Below are positions 49,379 to 58,042 of a stretch of 64,000 nt of DNA, one piece after another. Below the pieces are notes generated by a model. It worked only from the letters and a program-made list of their open reading frames with translations, was not told the DNA's origin and searched no databases. Every line of letters begins with the position of its first letter. Within the stretch, counting starts at the first letter, position 1. A program made the translations under genes and the position numbers. The stretch is from an uncultured Chlorobiota bacterium (GTDB lineage: Bacteria > Bacteroidota > Ignavibacteria > UBA10030 > UBA6906). The stretch is from positions 159,039 through 223,038 of the forward strand of contig CAADGV010000024.1 of assembly GCA_900696645.1 (NCBI GenBank), in the 5' to 3' direction.

Positions 49379-51064
49379 ATGCTCTCTGATATTCCACATA
49401 TAACACTCATCTGGTTCGGCAATGGCGAATCTGTACCCCGTTGGCCACTGGGGGATGTGCTTGTCGCCGAGCCTTCAGTATTGTTTGTCGCTTCTCTTAT
49501 CCGAGAGAATCTTCCCGTTTCAACCTCTGATGCGTGGCTCTTCTGGGATGGTTCTTTGGGAAACCCCGATCCCGAACAAGTGATTGAGATAATGAAACGC
49601 CCGGGCAATATCCGGCATGCCGGACTCAAACTCGGGATGAGAGGGCTCCCCGCGGCGATTGACTTTGTGAGCCCGGCCTGGATGCTCAACCGTGATCCCG
49701 ATCCGGCAATCGAGGCGACATCGTGGCGACTCACGTGGCGCTGCTGTTTGATACAGACGAATGTACTGCGGCAGATGGGCGGAATCGATTCCCGATTTGA
49801 ATCGCTCGATGCTGCCATGCTGGAGTTGGGACACCGATGTGTGACGCGAGGGGTGATCACCCGACATCTGCCGCGACTTGTTCCCGAGGGAGCAACTGCT
49901 TTGATGCCGGGACTTAGTTGCGAGGATGAGTTCCGCTTCATCTACTATCGGTTTGGAATGAAGTGGCTGACATGGGCTTTTTCGAGAACGATCATGCAGG
50001 GGAACGTCTCTCGCATAGCTGCATTGAAAGCATATCTCCGCGTTCGCCGCGAGCAACGTTCCACAACACCGGTTCCGTTCAAACAAGAGCCGATAAACCG
50101 CAATGGGATTGCGTCCGATGCAAAAGTGAGTGTTATCATCCCGACTGTCGACAGGTATCCCTATCTGCAATCGCTGCTGGCACAACTCAAAAACCAGACC
50201 GTTCGACCTTATGAAGTGATTGTTATTGATCAGACACAAGCAGAGCATCGCCGGACGGATTTCGGGCAGTTTTTTCCGGAGCTGCCGCTTACTGTTTTGT
50301 ACAGAGATGAGGCCGGCCAATGCAGCTCACGCAACGCAGGTCTGCAACAGTCGACTGGTGATTACATCCTATTTTTAGATGACGACGACGATAACCTTCC
50401 GCCGACGCTGATTGAATCCCATCTGAAAACTCTTCATGAGTTTCGTGCGGACGTTTCATCGGGAGTGGTTCAGGAAGTCGGCGTCGATCGCCTGCCGGAT
50501 GAATTCACGTTGATGCGCGTCTCCAATGTGTTTCCCACAAATAATACGCTCGTACGGCGTGAGGTTTTGTACAAATCGGGACTCTTCGACCTTGCATACG
50601 AGAGGGGGGTCCGGGCTGATGGCGATTTGGGGATGAGGATTTACCTGAGCGGCGCAATGATGATGCTGAATCCCGACATATCGCTTCTGCATCACCATGC
50701 TCCCTCCGGCGGCCTTCGGAAACACAAGGCCCGCGTTATTACGTATGCAGCAAGTAGAAAGAGCCTCACCGTTCGTCATCTTCCGAATCCGACAGAAGCA
50801 TACTTACTGTATCGCTATTACTCTGACCGGCAGGTGGGGGAGAGTCTTCTGTTGCGTGTGTTTGGATCTTTGTTTGTTGAGGGAAACCTTCTGAAGAGAA
50901 GTTTGAGATTGGCTATCGGAATGGCATTTCTTCCGTTAACGCTCGGGCAGGTTCGCAGACGTTACGTAGAGGGCAAGAAGCTTCTGACAGAATTCCCAAT
51001 AATCCCACGTCTCCGGAAAGATCAACAATCCAGCAAGCAATTCATTGCACACGTTTCAGACTGA
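49379..51064 (+). CDS. Two-part GT2 glycosyltransferase
   Basis: 561 residues from the ATG at 49379; a GTG six bases earlier is equally possible, and no ribosome binding site is visible because the repeat at 49325-49354 lies just upstream. Residues 1-~210 look like a degenerate GT-A domain (AWLFWDGSLGNPDPEQV, WRCCLIQTNVLRQMGGIDSRF). From ~245 a regular GT2 domain begins: VSVIIPTVDRYPYLQSLL, VIVIDQTQ, DYILFLDDDDDNLPP as the metal site, and ADGDLGMRIYLSG. The first half may have lost catalysis and keep a binding role. Overlaps the next gene or abuts it, depending on its start. Confidence 0.85.
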   Translation: MLSDIPHITLIWFGNGESVPRWPLGDVLVAEPSVLFVASLIRENLPVSTSDAWLFWDGSLGNPDPEQVIEIMKRPGNIRHAGLKLGMRGLPAAIDFVSPAWMLNRDPDPAIEATSWRLTWRCCLIQTNVLRQMGGIDSRFESLDAAMLELGHRCVTRGVITRHLPRLVPEGATALMPGLSCEDEFRFIYYRFGMKWLTWAFSRTIMQGNVSRIAALKAYLRVRREQRSTTPVPFKQEPINRNGIASDAKVSVIIPTVDRYPYLQSLLAQLKNQTVRPYEVIVIDQTQAEHRRTDFGQFFPELPLTVLYRDEAGQCSSRNAGLQQSTGDYILFLDDDDDNLPPTLIESHLKTLHEFRADVSSGVVQEVGVDRLPDEFTLMRVSNVFPTNNTLVRREVLYKSGLFDLAYERGVRADGDLGMRIYLSGAMMMLNPDISLLHHHAPSGGLRKHKARVITYAASRKSLTVRHLPNPTEAYLLYRYYSDRQVGESLLLRVFGSLFVEGNLLKRSLRLAIGMAFLPLTLGQVRRRYVEGKKLLTEFPIIPRLRKDQQSSKQFIAHVSD

Positions 51065-51068
51065 GAGC

Positions 51069-52172
51069 TTGGCACAACAGCCGATTGTGGGCAGCCGCGT
51101 TTCCGTTTCATTTGTTGATAACCTGCTGTTTGCAACTGAAGAGCGGTGGTATCTTAACGATTTCTTCCGCTGGCTCGAGTATGACAAACCAGTTGAACGC
51201 CGACGATTCGGGCGAAGCATTGAACAGTTGCCGGGATTGTCCGAGGCAAAGGGTCCCAATGAAGCGGATGTCTGGATTCTCCCTATGACATGGAACTTTT
51301 ACCTTGAACACAGGAAAGTCGGGCTCGTTCACGAGGCAGTGAAAGAAGGATTGAATAAGGGGAAGAAGGTCGTTGCTTTCAGCACGGGTGATTTTACAGC
51401 AAATGTTCCGTTCAGCGGACTTACGATCTTCGAGGCGTCGGTGTACCGGTCCCGCAACATCGGGGCGCAGGCAATGCCCGTGTTCATTGAAGATTATCTT
51501 GAAAAATATTTTGACGGAAAACTCGTTCTTCGTGAAAAGCAATCAAAGCCCGTTGTCGGATTTTGCGGTCAGGCATCGAGCGGCCGTCTTTCAGAGGTTG
51601 CCCGGTCTGCGCGTCTTGGTTTCCAACGCACTGCTTGGAAACTAGGCGCACGGAAATGGGAACCGGCAACGGTTGAGCATACAGCCCTGCGTTCGAGGGT
51701 CCTTGAAAAACTTGCACGCTCGCCGCTTGTGCAAACTAATTTCATCCTGAGGAAAAAGTACAAGGGGGGCGATACTATAGGAGACAGCAGCGATCTGAAA
51801 ACCGAATTTGTTCGAAACATAGTCGAATCGGACTACACGGTATGCGTGAGAGGTACCGGTAATTTTTCGACTCGATTCTACGAGACATTGTGCCTCGGCA
51901 GGATTCCCGTTTTCGTCGATACCGATTGTCGTTTGCCGTTTGATGAGGTAATTGACTGGAAACGATATTGTGTATGGGTTACTGAAAGCGAGATTGATTC
52001 GATAGCAGAGAAGGTGGCAGACTTTCACAATTCTCTTACAGACAATGGGTTCAAGCACGTGCAGGCGGCCTGCCGGAAACTCTGGTTCGGGCATTTGCAG
52101 CGGGATGCATACTACGGACATTTCTCCGGGTCCTTCGTTTCAAAAGAAAAGCTCGAAGCCATTGTTTCATGA
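51069..52172 (+). CDS. Exostosin-like (GT47-type) glycosyltransferase
   Basis: 367 residues from TTG 51069 (GAGAG before it); TTG 51045, inside the previous gene, or GTG 51087 are alternatives. It has the exostosin C-terminal block: DYTVCVRGTGNFSTRFYETLCLGRIPVFVDTDCRLPFDEVIDWKRY, including the RFYE and P-x-F/Y region that contacts the nucleotide. The N-terminal half holds a GPNEADVWILPMTWNFY stretch. Bacterial members transfer sugars in polysaccharide synthesis. Ends with an ATGA overlap into the deacetylase gene. Confidence 0.82.
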   Translation: MAQQPIVGSRVSVSFVDNLLFATEERWYLNDFFRWLEYDKPVERRRFGRSIEQLPGLSEAKGPNEADVWILPMTWNFYLEHRKVGLVHEAVKEGLNKGKKVVAFSTGDFTANVPFSGLTIFEASVYRSRNIGAQAMPVFIEDYLEKYFDGKLVLREKQSKPVVGFCGQASSGRLSEVARSARLGFQRTAWKLGARKWEPATVEHTALRSRVLEKLARSPLVQTNFILRKKYKGGDTIGDSSDLKTEFVRNIVESDYTVCVRGTGNFSTRFYETLCLGRIPVFVDTDCRLPFDEVIDWKRYCVWVTESEIDSIAEKVADFHNSLTDNGFKHVQAACRKLWFGHLQRDAYYGHFSGSFVSKEKLEAIVS

Positions 52173-53026
52173 AAGCTTCACTTCTCATCATCTGGGACTA
52201 CGACGCTGCAATCGGTCAGGTCAACGCGTCGTATCCGTACAAGTTTGATGAGAAGAAGATATTCGATGAAATCGAAAATGTTGAGTATTTGCTAAAGCTT
52301 GGAACAAAACTGAACATTCAGATGACGTTTGCCTGTACCGGATTCGCGGGAGAACCCGGCGTATTTCCATATCACGTGCCGCACCAAATTGCACGAATCC
52401 ACGATGCGGGCCATGAAGTTGCCTCGCATTCATGGCGGCATGAGTGGTTTCCATTTCTTGAGCGGGAACAGATCGTACGGTCGCTGACACGAAGCAAAGA
52501 AACGCTGGAAAAGTGTATTGGCAAGCCTCATTCGGTGTGCGGGTTTGTCCCTCCTTTCAGTCGCCCCATGAGTTGGTACTCCAGAGGCGTGCTGAGTTTT
52601 GGGGACCGTGCATTCCGGCCGGGCCATCCCGGCGCAAGTCTCGGGTCGCTCCTGACTATTGCTGAACAGGTCGGCTACTCCTGGGTCAGGGTTGTCTATT
52701 CCCCCATCTTGCGCAAAGTATTTGGTTCAGATGGAGTTGCACTTAGGGATGCGTGGCGACGGAACGGGAAAGTAGTCTGCGTGCCCCAACACTACAATGG
52801 ATTTGACGAACGGGCCCGACAACTTCTGGATCAGGCTGTCGCGGAGAGTGGCGTCCTTGTCATTACAGGTCACCCATCCGGATTGAGTCGCTTAAAAGAA
52901 GAGAACGTGCAGCACGTTAATACATTTCTTGAATATGCAGCCCGACTGCAATCTGAACGTAAGCTGGAAATCTCAAGTGTACAACGGTATCTTGTCGGAA
53001 CCGAACGCAGAGAACTCGCGAATTGA
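52169..53026 (+). CDS. Polysaccharide deacetylase family protein (NodB-like)
   Basis: 285 residues. The start overlaps the preceding stop (ATGA). The NodB metal site appears in modified form: LIIWDYDAAIG at the N-terminus (Asp-Tyr-Asp in place of the usual TFDD) and HEVASHSWRHEWF, with the His pair spaced HxxxH as expected. VCGFVPPFSRP and VLVITGHPSGL are the later motifs. It would remove N-acetyl or similar groups from sugars of the polysaccharide, in the cytoplasm or on lipid-linked intermediates, as no signal peptide is visible. Confidence 0.85.
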   Translation: MKASLLIIWDYDAAIGQVNASYPYKFDEKKIFDEIENVEYLLKLGTKLNIQMTFACTGFAGEPGVFPYHVPHQIARIHDAGHEVASHSWRHEWFPFLEREQIVRSLTRSKETLEKCIGKPHSVCGFVPPFSRPMSWYSRGVLSFGDRAFRPGHPGASLGSLLTIAEQVGYSWVRVVYSPILRKVFGSDGVALRDAWRRNGKVVCVPQHYNGFDERARQLLDQAVAESGVLVITGHPSGLSRLKEENVQHVNTFLEYAARLQSERKLEISSVQRYLVGTERRELAN

Positions 53027-54050
53027 TCATCTGGCGGATGAAGCGCAAGGGATAGTTATTCCGTTCTGCGAAGAACTATACGGAGCACATCAGGCTTTTG
53101 CGCAGAAGATGTGGCCTTCCAAACGCCGCCGCAGAGAGCCGGCGTACAACAGATGGAAGTTCCGCGGGAAAGCCTCGGGACCGGTTGACGGTTTGCTGTT
53201 GGCTGTTGTCAATGGCGAGGTCGTCGGTCAGTTGGGGGTTATTCCGGTTAGCCTGAGAATTGACGGGCAGGATTACCCCGCGCAATGGGCCTGCGATCTC
53301 ATGGTCGATCCTTTGTTGCGGAGAAGGAAACTCGGATCTCTTCTCTTTTCCGCGGCGATGAAACGAAAGATGATCACGCTGGGAAGCGACCCGAGCGAGA
53401 AGGCGGACCTCACAATGACGCATCTGGGATTCCGGCCTCTGAAAGGCCCGGTGAAAATGATTCTTCCCATCAATGCGGCGCACGTACTGCGTTGGAAATT
53501 GCCGCAACTACCTGATTCTTTAGCTGATGCACTTGGCCGTTGTCTCCAGCCGTTGATTCGTTTGCGTTCATTTCGATTGGCACAAACGCAGGCGACTGAC
53601 GGTGTGAGGCTTGCCAAGTGGCATGAAGCCGTTCCCCTCCTGAGGAAAAGATTCATCCGCATTCCTCATGTTGTGCATGACGATGCCTTTTATGAATGGC
53701 GATGCTCGGGGTTGACCGGCTATTCTTCACAGCTGGACGCGTTTATCTCGGATTCAGGCTCAGCCGCAATCGTGGAGGGTTCTCCTTCATACTACTATGT
53801 CTATGAATGGCTTGCAAAAGATCTGTCAGAAAGCAGGAGTCTCTTTGGTGCGATTCTGCGGCACGCACGTATCCAGAAGAGTCAGACGATCATGGTATTT
53901 GCCAACACAAACGACGAAGTCGAACAGTTGAAACATCTGGGATTCCTGGCAATGAGAACGCCCGTGAAGGTGATCTATTACCCTTCCGGCAGCATGGATA
54001 AACATGCGAACTTCCATTACACGATCTATGATTCGGATGGAAACCTATAG
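52977..54050 (+). CDS. GNAT-type N-acyltransferase
   Basis: About 357 residues. The start is uncertain: the frame overlaps the deacetylase gene, and GTG 52977 or TTG 52992 are both possible. The central GNAT region reads AVVNGEVVGQLGVIPVSLRI, WACDLMVDPLLRRRKLGSLLFSAAM (the acetyl-CoA pyrophosphate loop, here R-R-x-K-L-G), and MTHLGFRPLKGPVKM. A second half (HDDAFYEWRCSGLTGY, GAILRHARIQKSQTIMVFANT) resembles another GNAT-like lobe. It probably acylates an amino sugar, perhaps the position freed by the preceding deacetylase; this is inference. Confidence 0.78.
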   Translation: MYNGILSEPNAENSRIDHLADEAQGIVIPFCEELYGAHQAFAQKMWPSKRRRREPAYNRWKFRGKASGPVDGLLLAVVNGEVVGQLGVIPVSLRIDGQDYPAQWACDLMVDPLLRRRKLGSLLFSAAMKRKMITLGSDPSEKADLTMTHLGFRPLKGPVKMILPINAAHVLRWKLPQLPDSLADALGRCLQPLIRLRSFRLAQTQATDGVRLAKWHEAVPLLRKRFIRIPHVVHDDAFYEWRCSGLTGYSSQLDAFISDSGSAAIVEGSPSYYYVYEWLAKDLSESRSLFGAILRHARIQKSQTIMVFANTNDEVEQLKHLGFLAMRTPVKVIYYPSGSMDKHANFHYTIYDSDGNL

Positions 54051-54061
54051 CCTGAACACCT

Positions 54062-55537
54062 GTGAGTGGCCGAAAACCGTTCTCAGTATTGTTATTTGAC
54101 TTCAATGCCGTTATGAGATTGGTTCTGTTTGCCGTCGTAGTAGTGACTATCTATGTCGCGTTGGCACAGCAGGCTACTCCCGCCAGCGGGACGGACACCG
54201 GCAAGCTCCATTTGGCCGGTGCCACATCACTTGTCACATCGGGAGAATATCGGATAACCCAACGGCCACCACTCTATCCACTGTTTCTTGCGGCGGTCGC
54301 CAAGATAACGGGAACTCCTGCCGAGCCAACGACAAAGGCCGCCCGGGAAATGGGCAACAGGGAAAGATTGGATGTCTCGACGGCCCTTTTGGGTGCTCCA
54401 TACTTGTCTGCTCTGCTTTGGGCTCAATACCTCCTTTGGCTGTTAACTCTGGGCTTTGCGATAGCCGTCCTAAAGATGACAGATACATTGACGAGTTGGG
54501 CGATGCTCCTATTCTGCGCCCCTTCAAGTTGGTTGATGGTTACTTTCGTGCATGACCTTATTGTCGCACATACGACCCTGCTTTTCGGAGTTCTGTGTTT
54601 TGTGATTGCCTATACGCAGCACCGCAAAAGTCTTCCGTTTTTGCTCTCTGCAGCGTTCTTTGCTTTGGCGTCGTTGGCACGTCCGGCCTATCAGGCGCTG
54701 AATATCTTTCTGGTAGTAGTCATGTTCCTTCCTATTCTCAAGGATCATGGCAAACAATGGGCAATCAGGTTTGCAGCTTACAATGCCATAATGTGGTTGC
54801 TGATTGTGGGCGGATGGTCGTTGTACAACTACTCCAAGAATGATGTATACGGCGTTTCATCTGCCTCTGGAGTTGCATTGAGTACAAAGACAGGGTTGTT
54901 CCTCGATAGGGCGGCGGAGATTTACCCTGAAGAGATTTCTGCATTCCTGAAAATCCGTGACGATCTGATCATGCATTCCGAATCGCGGTCCAGCGCTCTT
55001 TTGGGAGATCAGGCGAGTCTGTGGTTGATGGACAATCGGGGCCTAACATACGCCCAGGCATCAAGATTCCTGACACGAATCAATATCATTGCGATTTCCA
55101 GAGCCCCCCTGCAATATTGTTGGGAGGTTGGAAAAGGCATGCTGGCATTCTTCTTCCCGTCGGTACCGGATTGGAGTATGCCCTTGAGGCTTGCAGTCAC
55201 AGTCGTCGAGGTAAGTGCTGTTATCCTCTTCCTTGGTTCCGTTGCGATTTGGCTGTCCATGCACTTTCTGCGATGGAGAGGTCACTCGGTGATAACGAAA
55301 TGGTCAAGAAACGACACTATACTCTTATTGGTGGTTGCACTATTTTTGTATACGCTTCTGGTGGCAAGTTGTGTTGATCTTGGGAAGTCTTACAATCGCG
55401 TCCCTGTTCAATTTGTGATTCCCTTGGCGGTGGCCTTAATTGGAAGAAGAGTTGCAAGAAGTGACCAAAATCGAGCACAACTTGACAGCAAGAAAGATTT
55501 AACTTCTGCGCATGAGGGTCATACTATTCTCCAGTGA
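54062..55537 (+). CDS. Polytopic membrane protein, GT-C/PMT-like glycosyltransferase candidate
   Basis: 491 residues from GTG 54062, with about nine to ten hydrophobic helices and a short cytoplasmic tail. After the first helix there is a loop with GEYRITQRPPLYPLFLA, close to the R-x-PPLYP pattern of undecaprenyl-dependent GT39/PMT-like enzymes, although the acidic DE/DD pair in the first loop is less clear. Such enzymes use lipid-linked sugars on the periplasmic side. It could decorate the polysaccharide or a protein. Overlaps the next gene by 26 bp. Confidence 0.7.
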   Translation: MSGRKPFSVLLFDFNAVMRLVLFAVVVVTIYVALAQQATPASGTDTGKLHLAGATSLVTSGEYRITQRPPLYPLFLAAVAKITGTPAEPTTKAAREMGNRERLDVSTALLGAPYLSALLWAQYLLWLLTLGFAIAVLKMTDTLTSWAMLLFCAPSSWLMVTFVHDLIVAHTTLLFGVLCFVIAYTQHRKSLPFLLSAAFFALASLARPAYQALNIFLVVVMFLPILKDHGKQWAIRFAAYNAIMWLLIVGGWSLYNYSKNDVYGVSSASGVALSTKTGLFLDRAAEIYPEEISAFLKIRDDLIMHSESRSSALLGDQASLWLMDNRGLTYAQASRFLTRINIIAISRAPLQYCWEVGKGMLAFFFPSVPDWSMPLRLAVTVVEVSAVILFLGSVAIWLSMHFLRWRGHSVITKWSRNDTILLLVVALFLYTLLVASCVDLGKSYNRVPVQFVIPLAVALIGRRVARSDQNRAQLDSKKDLTSAHEGHTILQ

Positions 55538-56699
55538 ATTCCCCCCCGGACCTGGGGGACTTGGCACCCATGCATACTATCTCTCAAAATCGATGAGCGA
55601 GAAAGGATGGGAGATTGTTGTATTGACCCCGCAGGATTACGCGTCTGCTGCGGAGGTTGCGGAATTCAATCGTACACAGGCTTTTCCAATCGTTACACTG
55701 CCTTCGGGCCGTGGCGCGATTATCGAATTGTTCACCCGGGTGAAGGTGCTCGCTCGTCAACTTAAGAGCATGAATCCCGACATCGTCGTCGCAAGCGGGG
55801 AACGCGCCGCGTGGCTGGCAGCGCTTGTCTGTTTTCTGACCTCCCGCCGATTTGTGGTGGTCGGGCATGGGACGGAGTACGGTACTGCCTCGGGTTGGCG
55901 GCCATTCCTTACGCGACTTGCTCTCAACCGGGCCGATCTCGTGATTGCTGTGAGCAATTTTACGCATGACCTCGTCAAGAAGCTTGGCGCGACCCCCCGT
56001 CGAATGACAGTAATTCCCAACGGTGCCGATCCTGATCTCTTTATGCCCTTGCCTGCGGATCAGATTATCGAGTTCAAGCGCAAGATCGGCATGCATGACC
56101 GGCACGTTATACTCACCGTTGGACAAGTAACAGAACGAAAGGGGCAGGAGGTCATTATTCGGTCGCTTCCGCAAGTTCTTGATTCCATACCGAACACACA
56201 CTACGTTATGGTAGGGCTCCCGACCGGGAAGGAAGTTCTCATGTCTCTGGCAAAGAGTCTGGGAGTTCATGACCACGTCCATTTCGCAGGAAAAGTGTCC
56301 CAACAGGAGTTGGTTCGTTACATGAATGCATGCGACGTTTTTGCGATGACCAGCCGCATGACAAGTTCAGGAGATTGTGAGGGATACGGTATTGCAGCAG
56401 TTGAAGCGGCTTTGTGCGGCAAGCCAGCTGTTGTGTCGGGCGAGTCAGGGCTTGCAGAGGCGATAGTCGATGGAGAAACAGGGATTGTAGTCCCACCGAA
56501 CGACGTGCCGGCAACTTCAGCGGCGCTTATTCGCTTGCTCTCTGACAGGAATCTGAGAAGGCATATGGGCGAAAATGCACAAGCGAGGGCGCTGCGCGAG
56601 CAAACATGGTGTCGGCGCGGGGCTGAGATGGAATCAGCCTTGCGAGGACTTGTAGAGGGCGAACACATTGTTGCGCAAAACCTGACTCACACAGTGTAA
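55512..56699 (+). CDS. GT4 family glycosyltransferase
   Basis: 395 residues. MRVILFSSEFPPGPGGLGTHAYYLSKSMSEKG is a complete GT4 start; VIPNGADPDLFMPL and ILTVGQVTERKGQEVIIRSLPQVL open the C-terminal domain, and GDCEGYGIAAVEAALCGKPAVVSGESGLAEAI is the donor-binding block. Full length. The 26-bp overlap with the previous membrane protein is longer than usual but the start fits the family. Confidence 0.92.
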   Translation: MRVILFSSEFPPGPGGLGTHAYYLSKSMSEKGWEIVVLTPQDYASAAEVAEFNRTQAFPIVTLPSGRGAIIELFTRVKVLARQLKSMNPDIVVASGERAAWLAALVCFLTSRRFVVVGHGTEYGTASGWRPFLTRLALNRADLVIAVSNFTHDLVKKLGATPRRMTVIPNGADPDLFMPLPADQIIEFKRKIGMHDRHVILTVGQVTERKGQEVIIRSLPQVLDSIPNTHYVMVGLPTGKEVLMSLAKSLGVHDHVHFAGKVSQQELVRYMNACDVFAMTSRMTSSGDCEGYGIAAVEAALCGKPAVVSGESGLAEAIVDGETGIVVPPNDVPATSAALIRLLSDRNLRRHMGENAQARALREQTWCRRGAEMESALRGLVEGEHIVAQNLTHTV

Positions 56700-56701
56700 C
56701 A

Positions 56702-57943
56702 GTGGCGAATCTTCTGATAATTTCACATACGGAGCATTACTACTCAGACGGAGTGTATTACGGGTGGGGCCCGACAGTTCAGGAAATTGATTATCTGGCA
56801 ACGTTGTTCAGCCGGGTACGTCACGTGGCGTGGCTTTATGACGGCGCACCTCAAAACAGCTCTCTGCCCTATAGCGCAGACAATGTGACACTTGTTCCGG
56901 TCTCCGCGTCGGGAGGAAACACATTCACAAGCAAACTCGGCATACTTTCCGCTCTACCTCTCTATGTCCGGACACTCCTGCGTGAAATGAGGTCTGCCGA
57001 TGTCGTGCACGTTCGCTGCCCCGCGAGTATCAGTCTGATTGCCATTGTGCTGCTGACTTTTCTAAGAAAGCCTTCTTACCGTTGGGCAAAATACGCGGGA
57101 AATTGGCGCCCGACACGCAGTTCCTTGTCATATGCCCTGCAGAGATGGTGGCTAAATCGTAACCTCCATAGAGGTGCAGTGACTATTAACGGCAGGTGGG
57201 AGGGGCAACCCGGGCACGTATTTTCTTTCTTGAATCCTTGTCTTTCGAAGGAAGAACTGGCAACAGCAAGGAGTTCTGCTCAAGTGAAGAGAATATCAAA
57301 ACCGGTCCGGTTAGTCTTTGTCGGGTATCTAGGAGAATCCAAAGGTGTTTCTCGTCTGTTGCACATAACGCAACGGCTGGTTCGGGAATTGCCTGAGGTG
57401 CATTTAGATGTTGTGGGTGATAGTCCTGCGAGGGCCGAATACGAAGCGCTCGCACGCAGTCTCGGAATAGCGGGGCATATCACATTCCACGGCTGGAAGC
57501 CGCGTACAGAATTGGGGGAGATCTATCAAAAAGCGCATATTATGATATTTCCCACCGACAGCGAAGGATGGCCCAAAGTTGTGAGCGAAGCGATGGCGTA
57601 CGGAATAGTACCACTTGTCGGAAGTGTTTCAAGCATTCCCCAGATTCTCGAAGAGACGAAGGCGGGAATAGCAATTGATCCCTACGACACTAATACTTTT
57701 GCCGAAGCAGCTCTTCGATGTATCCGGGAACCCGAAGTGTGGACTCGGATGAGCATTGCCGGAATTGAATCGGCATGGAAATTTACATACGAAACATATC
57801 TGATGAATGTCTCCAATGTATTTCAGAAGGTATGGGGAATTACTCTTGCTTCGAACTCAACAAACAAATCCGGTGTCACGCATATACTCGACGATCATAC
57901 AATGAGGAGTACAAATGTCGAGATTGACCAGGTTCAAACATAA
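56702..57943 (+). CDS. GT4 family glycosyltransferase
   Basis: 413 residues from GTG 56702, two bases after the preceding stop. N-terminal LLIISHTEHYYSDGVYYGWGPTVQEIDYL, then PVRLVFVGYLGESKGVSRLLHITQRLV and HIMIFPTDSEGWPKVVSEAMAYGIVPLVGSVSSIPQIL as the donor-binding block. The tail after ~385 is variable. No membrane segment. Confidence 0.9.
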   Translation: MANLLIISHTEHYYSDGVYYGWGPTVQEIDYLATLFSRVRHVAWLYDGAPQNSSLPYSADNVTLVPVSASGGNTFTSKLGILSALPLYVRTLLREMRSADVVHVRCPASISLIAIVLLTFLRKPSYRWAKYAGNWRPTRSSLSYALQRWWLNRNLHRGAVTINGRWEGQPGHVFSFLNPCLSKEELATARSSAQVKRISKPVRLVFVGYLGESKGVSRLLHITQRLVRELPEVHLDVVGDSPARAEYEALARSLGIAGHITFHGWKPRTELGEIYQKAHIMIFPTDSEGWPKVVSEAMAYGIVPLVGSVSSIPQILEETKAGIAIDPYDTNTFAEAALRCIREPEVWTRMSIAGIESAWKFTYETYLMNVSNVFQKVWGITLASNSTNKSGVTHILDDHTMRSTNVEIDQVQT

Positions 57944-58028
57944 TGTTCATGCTCGACAGCGTTTTAAGGAACTGGAGTCCTTGTATGAAAGCACAGGGTT
58001 GGCTCCATCATTTCATTTCATACTCTGA
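57915..58028 (+). CDS. Possible 37-residue peptide or gene remnant
   Basis: ATG 57915 opens a short frame (MSRLTRFKHNVHARQRFKEL, then ESLYESTGLAPSFHFIL) that overlaps the end of the preceding gene by 29 bp and fills most of the 99-bp gap before the ligase gene. Its composition is protein-like, but it is too short to assign. It may be the 5' remnant of a deleted gene. Confidence 0.3.
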   Translation: MSRLTRFKHNVHARQRFKELESLYESTGLAPSFHFIL

Positions 58029-58042
58029 TTTCAAGGAAATAC

